NCBI GenBank assembly: GCA_016800925.1
Contig: JABCPU010000086.1
Coordinates: forward strand, 62,001-126,000
DNA length: 64,000 nucleotides
From: Suillus spraguei
Taxonomy: Eukaryota > Basidiomycota > Agaricomycetes > Boletales > Suillaceae
Direction of reading: 5' to 3'
The notes under the pieces are model-generated. The model was not told where the DNA came from, ran no database searches, and saw only the letters and a list, made by a program, of their open reading frames with translations. Numbering within the stretch: the stretch's first letter is position 1; every line of letters starts with the position of its first letter. The translations under genes and the position numbers were made by a program. Shown one piece after another: positions 12,294 through 23,223 of this stretch.

Positions 12294-13646
12294 ACAGTGG
12301 CTCAATCAGCATGATCAATGACTATTGCATCTATCATATTGTATCTCTGAGCATATCACATCTTACCAATGCCAAAGATAACCGCTTTATTTTTATCAGC
12401 CAGATATAGTGTGCAATATTGGTGTTCAACATCTCCACCAATCACATGAGTTCACTAGTGAAGTTGTAAGCGTTCATAAGTGTCCATAATGCACTTAAGC
12501 TAAGCGTTCATTTTAGTGGTTTTGCAGATGCTGGACATCAAGCAGCGGCAATTGAGTCGCCAAGTGCAATAATCATGGTATTCACCCATGATGCTACCAT
12601 TCAGTTGGGCCGGCAGCACCTGCAGTGAACTTTGAATAATACAACTCCTATGCTAACTTCAGCTTGCACATAAGATGCACCTTAGCTTGAACTTCCATCT
12701 TTGCTGTGACTCGAAGCAAGTGTATATATAGGTCACATCAAGTACACAAATACTTCAATTCACCACCATGTACTCCTTCAACTCACTGTCGCCTCTATTT
12801 ATTTCTGAATCAGCAGTTTGATGCAGCACTAATGCCAAAGCAGAAACACTAACTAGTGTGTCGCTACTTGCACATTGGTTTGTTCTCAGGGTAAGATGAT
12901 CTAGTCAGTATTGCCCTGGGACTAAGGCACAAAGGGTGAGTCCCATCAGATCATAGAGGTAATGCAGACAAGATCTTTATCGCAGTAATCATTGTCCTGA
13001 TTGCAACTCCAACCTGCTGGCCTACAATTGGGCGGCATTGCTGTAACAGACATACATCACCAAAGTTTCCTATTCCAGTGATGGTATGCTAAGGTCAGAT
13101 AAGCCCTTATAAGACCTATAAGGGATGGCAGGAGTATCAGGTCACAGGGTCCGCTTATCTGGTCATACCTAGGTTCGTTTTTTTTGCTAATGTGCTGCTC
13201 AATTGCTGAACATTCCTCAGCTGCTAGTGACATATCTGCTGATATGTCCTGCTAAGTTGTTTTCATTATTCTATCTGCTCATCACACTGATATGTCATGC
13301 TAAACGGATGTCAATTTGCTATCATATTACATGGCATTAGCTACACATAAGGTCCTTAGTGTACAGTAAAGCGAGTGCTGAGTTTGAACAGAAGAAAATT
13401 GCGGTCACAAACATGAGTGATCCTGAATCCTGATAGTAGTACAACAATTGAGTAGAGAAGGAAATTGCAGCAAAAACGTACACATGAAGAGACAGCGAAG
13501 ATGAAGAAGAAATGGACAGCATTGCAAACACATTGATGCAAAGAGACATGAAGCTGAAATGAGATGGAATACCTGAAATGCGAATATCATATCAGTCAGT
13601 ACAATGTAAGCAAAACATACTGTGACCTACAAAGATAAGTGATTGT
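12294..13646. other. AT-rich region between the transposase and the next accessory gene
   Basis: No gene supported. Three overlapping minus-strand frames near 13,340-13,590 are hydrophobic low-complexity translations without splice support. A nested small inverted repeat lies at 13,083-13,170. The 3' terminus of Plavaka element 1 probably lies here but was not identified. Confidence 0.35.
13083..13170. repeat. Small nested imperfect inverted repeat
   Basis: The outer arms GGTATG...GATAAGC and GCTTATC...CATACC enclose an inner perfect pair CCCTTATA (13104-13111) and TATAAGGG (13117-13124). It could be a remnant of a miniature element or a cruciform. Confidence 0.45.
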
Positions 13647-15859
13647 TCATTTCCTCTTGCAGCTCAACCTGGCCTTCTTTGGCACTGGTAGAGGCGACTC
13701 TACAATGGTCTTCCGAGCACGACCCCTCTTGGATTTGGCCTTGGGTGGGCAGGGCTCTTCCAGTTTGTCGACCTTGTCAGGCTCACTAAGATCACTGAGT
13801 TCTGCAGTAGCAGATGGTTCCTTAACAGACACTAATGACAATGAATCCCGAGTCTTTGGCACCAAACTGGGAGGTGGAACCTCAGGTGGCAGGTGAGGAA
13901 TGGAAGCGTCTATGTTAGAATTGTTGTCATTGAATGTAAAGAGACCATTGAATGTAATGAGAGGGATAGATGGACTCTTTGGTGGAGTAGGCAGGTCCTC
14001 TCTGGGACCAGAATCCACAGGAGTTGAAGAAACCATCTGTGCGGTGGCCTCATCTGCAAGTCTCTGCTCATACTGCTTCTGCATCAGAGCAAAGTTGTTG
14101 TCATTGTCATTGTCAATAGCATTAGTGATGTTTGCGGAAGACAAGGCACAAAGCCCAAGCTTGTTTTTGAACAATTTGCTATGAAACTCAACATTAGATA
14201 CTGCTTATAACAAAAGTGAATACATACAGGTTCCAATGTTCATACAGTGCCTTTGCCCAACTGGGGTCTGGGGCATCGTAAATGGTTAAATCGATGCAAT
14301 AGTATGCATCACGATAGTTGTAGGTTCTGTCAGTCTCCTTCCACTTGTCGAGCAAACCGATTGCAAAATGGCTCTATATAAAGACATTGAGAAGCATGAG
14401 TAATACATCCAAAAACCTAAGAACAACATACCTGAATTACACCATATGCAATGTTCTCCGCCTCAACTGTTGTCATACCATGAAGACAAGTGTTACATGG
14501 ATGTGTTCCAACAGATTCGCCATCTGCACTAAGAGCGGTGGATGGGCCTGTGAAAAGATGCTTCATGACCTAAGAAATGCACACATCATAAATGATCCAA
14601 CAACAATCAAGGTAACAAAAGAACTCGCCCACTCAATAAGATAACCTTCAAGTAGCCCCTTCTGTACTTGCTTGGGGTCGAAGTCTTCTCCTGGGATGTT
14701 ACCGGAGTATACCATAGATGGTCATACCAAAGCGTGCATCTTGATCTCGCCACTTTGTAATTTGTTGCATGTACTAACAACTATTGCCAGCAATTAAATC
14801 AGAAATGCTAAGTACATACCCTTGAGGGTCCTTTGAGTATTCTGCCAAGTACTTGACCGGACAGAGCATCCTGGCAAGTTGTGGATGGTTAAGACCCATC
14901 CTTGTGCATGACTTGTGACTGTTAGCAGAAATGGGAGGTACCAGGTCTTCGTCATCAGGGTCAGGCTTTGCATACTTTCCAATGACAGGTTTCAGATGAC
15001 TGGCATCCTCTGAACGAACTTGTCTGATGATGACCTGCATCTGTTAACTGGATCAGTGCATAAACATGCGCATATATGCACCTATGATACTCACCTCTGC
15101 AAGAAGCCCTTTGAGTTCTTGCTGTTTCTTCTTGTTGCCATTGACTAATGTCAGTAAGTAAGGGGCAATGGTAGTGATCTTCTTATATGCGTGCATTGTC
15201 TGAGCTTCTACATCATTTGGGCTAGAATAATATTGTTAGCGAAAACAAGCGTGATCATGTACCATCCTTACACATTTAACAAGATCGCTTTATGCTCTTT
15301 CTTCATTCATTCATCCTCCACATGATCGCCCTTATCTGCTGCATCATGTTGCTCAACTAGAGGAGCAATGCGAAAGATGTCAGTTAACTTGCAAAACATA
15401 TCTACTCCCTGCGGAATCCAATGTGCAGCTTGTAAACACTGTTCTCACGGTGTCATCCCTTTCCTGCCAAAAAGATCAGGAAGTGAGCATGATTAGCTAA
15501 GTCTGTACGTACTTTTTGTGCTTGTCATCTCAGTCTGAGTCTTTGTGACATTGTTTCCTAAGATGGGGGATTATATATCAATATATGTGTGCCAATAAGG
15601 CGAATATAACTTACTTTGTTCGTTTTTGAGGTTTCTTCTCATCTGTATCAGCATCCGATGAACCTCATTTGCACTTTTGGTGTGATTTCTTCAATTTCAG
15701 TCCTTCAGGCATTGGTGAAGTCATGGCCGGTGAAGAGGAAGGCCCAAGTGTGGACTCAATCAAAACTGAGGAGTCATGGCCTGATGATGAGCTACTGGAT
15801 GTGGATAGTGAGCAATGTCTACGGGCCATGATGACAGTAGTAAGAATGTCAGATGCCAT
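13647..15859 (-). pseudogene. Transposon-region protein, DUF6698-like, decayed
   Basis: Minus-strand multi-exon gene from the ATG at 15859 (MASDILTTVIMARR) to the stop at 13647. Conserved-looking exons encode YKKITTIAPYLLTLVNG, HNPQ-type segments with MLCPVKYL, SGNIPGEDFDPKQVQKGLL, then MKHLFTGPSTALSADGES, CLHGMTTVEAENIAYGVIQ and SHFAIGLLDKWKETDRTYNY. The C-terminus is low-complexity and basic (KAKSKRGRARK). This order is what I recall for the agaricomycete DUF6698 family, which is common among mobile elements; the function is unknown. At least three in-frame TGA codons (15665-15667, 15530-15532, 15307-15309) interrupt the N-terminal exons, so it is probably dead. It lies between two Plavaka elements in the opposite orientation. 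Confidence 0.6.
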
Positions 15860-16210
15860 CTACGTGATATCACACAATCTTATGTTTGGTTGTGTTGATG
15901 TGTCAAGAAATATGACACTTTATTCTACAATTACAATGATTATTGTATACAGACATAGACTACAGAAAAAATAGCATCAGAGCAATGCAAGAGCAAAAGG
16001 AATGGCACAGAAAATCTAGTCTAAGTGTCTGTGGTAACAAGTGCAGGAAAAGATCTAAACTAGCAATGGAGTCTTCAGCTTCTACATCCCTGAAATGGTG
16101 GCAGCAGACAGGCAGCCAAGCAGTGTCAAATTTTGGTTTGCGTGGCTGGGAATTTTTGCGGATTCCAACTAAGCGCACTGGTTTCGCCTTGATGGAGTTA
16201 ATCCTGTAGA
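15860..16210 (-). other. Possible 3' remnant of the adjoining broken gene
   Basis: The minus strand at 16214-15960 has an open stretch that follows a plausible acceptor (ctacag), but the reading frame cannot be fixed: one frame hits a stop quickly and the other needs a shift. No family recognised. Confidence 0.25.
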
Positions 16211-17535
16211 TCAATGTTTATCAGTGTCATGGTCAAGCAAATATAAAATAAGATTACCCGGATCTCTGAGACATGCCAATATTGAGGCCTGCAATATCTT
16301 TGGCAAGCTTAATGGTATTGGTTGTGAACCTATAAATTTGGATGTTGGTGGATACACCTCACTAGAACACCACTCATGTTTTGGTCCTCTTGCTATTGTC
16401 ATATACCATACTTCTAATCTCAGATCTGACCATATCTGATCAGATCCGATCGATTCTATATCCGTCTGGTCCACAGATCCTGTCCAGACCACCCATCCGA
16501 ATGTGCTCACTTCTCGCACCTTAACTCCCTTGTGTATATCCGTGTCTATCTCCTTTCGTCATTCCTCCTGTTTCCGGTATTCCAGCTATGTATATTTCCC
16601 TCCTACGTCACTGATCCATTACTTGTGTTCATTTCCGATTCGTGCTTACTGATCTGCTGTGCATTAACTAATAGACTTCCGTTACACTTCATATATAGCC
16701 CTCGGTCCTGGACCTGTTGATTATCCGTCTTAGATACTTACAGTATGTAAACCACTTGTAAATCTCCGTAGAACCTTAGTTCGAATATCATCTTAGATTC
16801 TGCTCATTCCGCTTCCTCCGGACTTAAGCCACTTTCTGCTCTAAGTCACCTTCCAAGACTTAGGATTGATTCTTATAGTCTATATCTCCGACTCTATCTT
16901 CGGATAGTCTATCTCCATTAGTTTCTAGTTAGGAACTCGTTCCGAAGCTAGTCTTAATCTTCATTCCATTCTTATGTTCCGGATAACCTTCGGACGTATC
17001 ATATCCGATACCTTCGAACATCCGGATCCGTCACGCAACTCCTTCCGGATCTTCGGACGAATAACTTCTCCCTGAAATAAGGGGCATTACTCGAGAAAGG
17101 GGCACAGTGCACGAACTGAGGCCAAAGCCCTTCGAATCTCTCTACCTTTGAGTACGGTCTTAACAGCTATCATGATTGGTCGATGAAGTCCTGTAGATCA
17201 AGTTAGTAATCATATTGTAGGAGGAAAATCCAAATATGCTTACATTTTCCATTTGTGATTACCTGGAATCAACAAATCTGCCTCGCTATCTGAAGATTCT
17301 TCGATGTGAACCATCTTGACAGGTTCTTTGAGGCAGATAATAAGTTTCTAGATCAAATTGTAAGTAGGTAATATGAAAGATTGAGATTACATACCAAAGG
17401 GCCCAGGTTCTCAGGGGTAAAATTAATCTCATAAGTCAGCCAGCCAGTTAGGAGGTTCTCAATATCCATGACAATGACTTTGTCACAGGTAATGACCTGG
17501 TCAGCACCATTGATGAGAATAGATTTGGATGCCAT
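16211..17535 (-). pseudogene. Unknown accessory gene interrupted by a solo LTR
   Basis: The minus-strand start at the ATG at 17535 reads MASKSILINGADQVITCDKV to the end of exon 1 near 17392. A GT-AG intron leads to LIICLKEPVKMVHIEESSDS, and another to LHRPIMI. There a 769-bp LTR lies inside the coding sequence. Removing it and one GCTAT copy gives the continuous reading RPIMIARGPKHEWCSSEVYP and then PTSKFIGSQPIPLSLPKI. The family is not recognised. The clean healing of the frame shows that a real exon was hit. Downstream exons appear degenerate. Confidence 0.5.
16397..17165 (+). mobile_element. Solo LTR (769 bp) with perfect 5-bp target duplication
   Basis: Starts TGTCATATACC, ends GGTCTTAACA and is flanked by GCTAT at 16392-16396 and 17166-17170. 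It is rich in TCCGGA- and CTTCGGA-like words and has no coding capacity. It is unrelated by eye to the two 0.94-kb elements. TG...CA ends and a 5-bp duplication are standard for LTR retrotransposons. Orientation is nominal. Confidence 0.85.
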
Positions 17536-18392
17536 ACTATATGATTATAAAAAGTGGTAGGAATGAAAGATAAGTACGTGATTCAAGTCAAGTACACAAT
17601 TCAAGTTGTGTTGCATTGTTGGCATCTACTGGCTGACTTCAAATTGTCATGTGATCGCGTTTGATAGACTTCCCTCCTCATCATACACCACCTTGTGCTT
17701 TGGTGAGTTGACTAATGCATCAAGAATTCTGTTGTAAAATCCACTTATACAAGGTGCTTTATCTTCTTATTCTCTTTTCTAAATTCTACTGACTCATGTT
17801 TCAAAAATTCAGTTGCCAAATCCGCTTATTCTGCATCAACGAACTACCAGGTATATTGTGATTCTGGTTCTTCTTAACCTCCTGATGCAACAAGAAGATA
17901 TTCAACTCTATTCTGGGCAGTAGTGATCCCTAAGTCATTACTCCTCTCATCAACCAGGCACTTCCCCTCCTGATTAGCATGATGAACAATGAGAATCTCC
18001 ATATGAATTATACAATGGATGGCCTGGCCGCTTATTTGTGTGTTTCATTCTTAGTTATTGTCCTGTTTGTTGCAGTAACCATATGTTTTATCGTAGTTAA
18101 TTTAATTGTCATGGTCATTTCAGCCTCCCCCAGTGCAAGGTGCAGAGTTGACTACAGTGACAGCGTGTTTTAACCATATCATATTTTCCTTATCGCATAC
18201 CTTCAGCGTGTTTGTACTGTGTGCTTCACAATATCCAAATTCAAGTTCTCAATCAATGGCATCACAGATCACCGCATGACTCTTAAGTTTATCTTGCACA
18301 GTGATAAGGACCAGCAGCCGTCAAGACCAAGTTTTGGTGACTATAAAGACATCACCTGCTGCATGTATCTTATGTCACCCTATTTCTTAACT
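17536..18392. other. Spacer upstream of Plavaka element 2
   Basis: AT-rich region; the 5' end of Plavaka element 2 should lie here, but I did not identify its terminal repeat. One short hydrophobic frame near 17,980-18,170 has no other support. Confidence 0.3.
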
Positions 18393-19865
18393 ATGTCAGG
18401 CCTTCCAATGTGCCTTTGCTGTGGGAGGCACTTCAAATCGACAAGGCAGTTATCATTGCATGCTGTGCAGTGCAGGCAGAATATGTCTGTTAAGCTGACT
18501 GACTCTATCTATGAAAAGCCAAAAAAGTGCAGGTCAGATAGGCACAGCAAGAAGAGGGCTCATTTTGAAGACTCAGATGAGATTATTCAGGATGTTAATG
18601 TACCTGGTGATGACATACCTGTGCGTATTTTATCTATAGCCTCTCATAATATTCATATAACACTGTAGCAGCAGGATAATGATATTGCTGGACCATCACA
18701 AGTGATTGGCGACAATGTTTCTCTCTCTGAACATAATGTAAGTATTTTTTTAGTGAACTACATTGTGATGTCTTGTTGATCTTGATACAATTGCAGGTTA
18801 CAGATCTGCCACCCCCTCCAGTTGTCTCACAATGCTCTGGACGCACAATTTGAATGCCACGCCGCTATGTCGATTACCTTCCCGGTTCAGCAACACCTCT
18901 GGCTCACATGCCAGGCACCAGTCACCAGCAGCGTGGTGAGCAGCCTCAGATGGTCAATAGCGTGGGCAATCACCCTCAGTCACCCAGCCCCAGCGCTAGC
19001 GTTGAACCAAACCTTGTGCCATTCGAGACCAAGCCCAACAACATGGGCCTATATTGTATCTATCCCACCTGTCCCACACTCATTCCCACAGATGGCACCA
19101 CTCTTAACACTGTGATGGATGCCCCTACTCTTGACTGTGGTCAACCAGGCTTAAAGTGCACAAAGCTTCTTGCTGGACTTCAGTCCATAGATGTTGGGAT
19201 GGATGAATTGTTCAATGCATTCACCAATCCAACATGCGGACTTTTGATGGCATGGCAGTATTCTGGAACAGGTCTGAACTCGGCCACACACTTTGATTGC
19301 CTTGGTACTATTCTAGATGATCCTCTCTTCTGCCAGAAAGATGCAGTTGGAATTACGCATACCCGTGAGTCTAAGCTGCTCAATAGATATTTGGATGACA
19401 AGTCCAATCCATTCCGGGAGGAATACGGTTGGCACAAATCCATGGTCAAAAGTCATCTACCAAAGGAGAAGCAGAAATGGGCATCAGAGGAGGATGCTCC
19501 TGAGTTGGAGATACCCAGAGTATACCACCGCTCACTCATTGATATTATCACAGCCGTTTTTGAGGATGATATCTTGCAGACCTTCAATATGATGCCTTTC
19601 ACTCAGTATTGGAAGATCTTGGAGGAAAAGACTGTCCAGGTCTTCTCAGAAGCTCACAGCTCCCCTGCCATGCTCAAAGCATATGAACAAATCAACAAAT
19701 TGCCATGTGAACCTGACAACAGTCTTGAATGCATGGTCGCCTCCCTCATGTTTTGGTCAGATGCGACTCATCTAACTAATTTTGGGGATGCTTCAATGTG
19801 GCCATTTTATTTATTTTTTGGAAATCAGTCTAAATATACTCAAGGGAAGCTAATGTCCAGCACAT

Positions 19866-20819
19866 TGTAGCGAGAAAAGTCATGCTGACCATCAAAACCC
19901 CATTTTTGACAAGCGTCTTCTCATTAACGTCTGCGGCGGCAACTGAAGGATTTCCTTATAGCAACGAAATAGCCTTTTCGCTCCACTAACGCGGAACCGT
20001 TCTTCTTCCACGAACCCTTACTAAATCCTCGCGCCGATGCCCTCATGTCCCGTCCTATTCCGTCTAGAATCCATTGGTGCGTAGTTACCTCACTTCTGCC
20101 ATTACTAAACCTATGGCAGGATTTACCTTATATCTCAAGGGGCTGCTGCATGCTGTGCACCTCATAATTAAGTAGCCTGTTTATTTTCTTTCTCGCTACT
20201 GGACTCGCATAGTTATCTCGTATGCGCTTGCATATGTTAAAAAGGACTGAACATACATACTGTTACTTTTACTTCCCATTACATCCCTTCACTAGGACTT
20301 AGTATCAGAAATGCTCGCTAGTTGTAATCTATTTGCATTTGAACTCTTCTCCATTCGAACCACGCTCATTGATTCAACCGCTGGTAACTTTATCGCTCGA
20401 AGTACCGCACGACTTTCGACTTTGCTACTCGTAACCGGACCGCGGCCAGTGATCTCGCTGGGTTGCATTCTCTCTCATCTGCGTTCCCACTCATATGGAG
20501 TTGCCGCTACTGCCGGTAGTAATAACATTTTCATTTCGCCCAAGTAACTTTGTTCTTGCTCTTGCTAGCTAACCGTTGCAGCTATCCTTACCGCGCATGT
20601 ACCGCTGACACCGCGCTAGTACTGCCGACATACCGCTACCACTGCTAACCTCGGAAATCAGAATCCTCGTTGCCATTTTAGTACTTCATTGTTTCCTTTG
20701 CACTAACTTAGAAGGAATTGCTTCTATCTGCAGTCCTCTTGGGTCGAACATCTCACTCGCACCTTTAGTAGGATTAATGCTGCGCTTATACTTAGGCCAG
20801 CACTAGCTTCTTCGTTTCA
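19866..20819 (+). mobile_element. Solo-LTR-like element, copy B (954 bp)
   Basis: Same family as 10389-11322: it begins TGTAGCGAGAAA and ends TTCGTTTCA. The flanks are ACAT (19862-19865) and GCGT (20820-20823), a 4-bp duplication that now differs by two transitions. Using GCGT as the original site, the Plavaka reading frame closes as SSACHHVAY, as expected for the family. Orientation is nominal. Confidence 0.78.
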
Positions 20820-21779
20820 GCGTGTCATCATGTTGCCTATACACCAACTGTATGTTATCTCTTCTACTACTATTGAACATTGAGGCTGATTATATTGCAG
20901 CTCCCCAGTTATTCCCAAGAAATTTATATTGGCATGTTTGGAGAACCCTCAACGGACCAGACATATACTTTCTGCAAGCGTGAGCCGATGCATGCTATCT
21001 GGACACTCCTCCTGGATGACAAGTTCATGCATGGTTACAAACATGGTATTATCATTAAATGTTCAGATGGAATTACTTGTTGGGTCTTCCCTCGGTTTTT
21101 CACTTGTTTAGCTGACTATCCAGAAAAGTAGGTACTATGGACTGACATTATAATCTATTCTGATACTATTTTCTAGGGTTCTACTTGTGAGTATCAAATT
21201 TCTGGGCCAATGCCCATGTCCGCGTTGCCTGGTGAAGAAGGCAGACATCCCAAAGATGGGAATGAAGTCTGATTTGAGATGCCAAGACAACTTGCAGTGT
21301 ATTGATGATCATTCATGACGTCATAATGTTGCAAGGGCTCAGTCACTCATATTTGAAAAGGGGGCTCCGGTTTCCGGTACTTGGGTGAACAACCTTTTGA
21401 ATGATAAATGCCTGGTGCCTACTTGAGTAAGTACATCTACCTAGTCTTATAACTTGTGCTGATCATATACTAGAATGCATTCTCAGAAAAACTTGTGAGG
21501 TTTGCATTCAACTTGTTCATGCTGTTTGTCATGGACCTCCTGCACAAGTTCGAAATTGGAGTCTGGAAAGTGATATTTACTCACCTTATGTGAATACTGC
21601 AGGCAGCAGCAGGCAATTCTGTTCAAGATCTTAATAAACAGTAAGTAATGACATACTGACACAGCTAGTCTAACTGATATATTGCCAGGTATCACATGGT
21701 TCCAACTTTCGGATGCAGCACTATTTGGCATGTCCACAGTAATGCTGACATGCACGAAACCTGTTTCGAGCATGGTCAC

Positions 21780-23223
21780 AGAGATATAGTGTATACTTTA
21801 TAGGCTTAAGATACTTGAGAATATAGTTCTATATTTCTAATACCTTACGATACTTTTTTGTGCTACAGATTAAAGGGCAGATGAATTGATGTCATAATTT
21901 TATGACTTATCCTTGCCATGAAACTATGTCAAAACCCTTAATTATGTATTACTAAGCAATCTCCCACACCTTTCGGAGTTTTTTTCATACATTTTCCTAC
22001 CTTTCTATGAAAGTTGACCGAGTTAGCATTTTGTAAATCAAATATTTAAATGAATAATAGTCGATATAGATTATGTAATGGACCATTCACCAGTATTTGC
22101 GTTGTTGAATGTTTTTGAATGTGATGTGCTGTTTGTGATGTCTTTGAATGTGATGTGTTGTTATGTGTTTGGACTATTACCAAAGTTTTGGTAACCAATT
22201 GGTGGACTTTAGGATGACTAAGCAAAGTGAGTCTTAATGAGTTATGTGGAGTCATTATGAGTCATTTCACATGTGACTGATATTGAGTCATGATGAGTCA
22301 TATTACCTTATTTAGTTAGTAGCGCAGTCACGTCTATAGTAGTATATAAAGGGACCACTTTTCCCCTCTGAGCAATGAGAAACATATTACCATTATGACT
22401 GAGTATTGGTATGAACATCTGAGTGAATATCAGTTTTTTCTCTCACTTTCTTTGTCACTGTTTCCCACAACATTTTGACCATCTGAGATATTATCTTTAC
22501 ATTCTTTAATTGCACTAGCTAGCACACAGTTGTTAGTCATCTAGTGTAGTTCTGCTTTATTCTCTTTATTGACACAGGAAATCGTTTCTGTGGGGAGAAT
22601 TATTGTATTTTCATTGATTGAGTGATGACAAATAGGACTTATACCTTATTCAATAATATTAAGGACCTGGTTAGCTTTAAGACTACATCAAGAGGGTGTA
22701 CTCTGTTCTGATTCTGTGTCATACTCATTGTGAGTGCCTGAGCAGCAGAGAGGCTAATTTCGAGGCCATGTATTGATTGATTCAATTGTATTTGACTTCT
22801 AGTTTGCTCTCCTAGTCGTGAGAATAAGAAGTAGTCAAGATATTGTTCTGACACATTTCATATTGTCACTTCGTTATCTGTAGCATCGTAGCACTGCATC
22901 AAGCCAGTTATCAGTTCAGCTACACTTTGTATTTCCGCCATCGCCTTTCTCCAAGTTATTCAAGTATTACATCAAGCCACTTAGCAGTAACTATCTTCCT
23001 AAGTTCCTGAATTCTGATCACAATAATTAGCAGATACTAACCCTGAGATTTTCCCACACAGATCTCTACCCTTTTAGTCATTGGTAAATTGCCTAGAAAA
23101 ACTGCAACTCTGTTTCTGCAACCCCCAACGAACACCACATTATCAACTGTTGGTATTTGTCTGAACCGTTGACCATGGAAGGATTGTGAAATCTGGTAAT
23201 TTATTTGCCTTTCGCATCCTAGT
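21780..23223. mobile_element. Foreign block inside Plavaka element 2, with a Copia-like LTR
   Basis: About 1.4 kb without Plavaka coding sequence separates the TFG-STIW region from NVSSMKK, which are nearly adjacent in the family. The block is AT-rich and contains an LTR-like stretch. Exact edges are not determined; no target duplication was found. Confidence 0.5.
22156..22472 (+). mobile_element. Copia-type LTR-like sequence (317 bp)
   Basis: Starts TGTTGTTATGTG and ends TTCCCACAACA, with inverted TGTTGT/ACAACA ends. It holds a promoter-like TATATAAA (22343-22350) followed by GGGACCACTTTTCCCCTC, the layout of short Copia LTRs. The 5-bp flanks (TGATG, TTTTG) do not match, so it is either one LTR of a truncated element or rearranged. 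Confidence 0.55.

Noticed and set aside
13337..13590. Three overlapping minus-strand frames with hydrophobic translations
   Set aside because: They are frame-shifted readings of the same Ser/Leu/Phe-rich low-complexity DNA and none has support.
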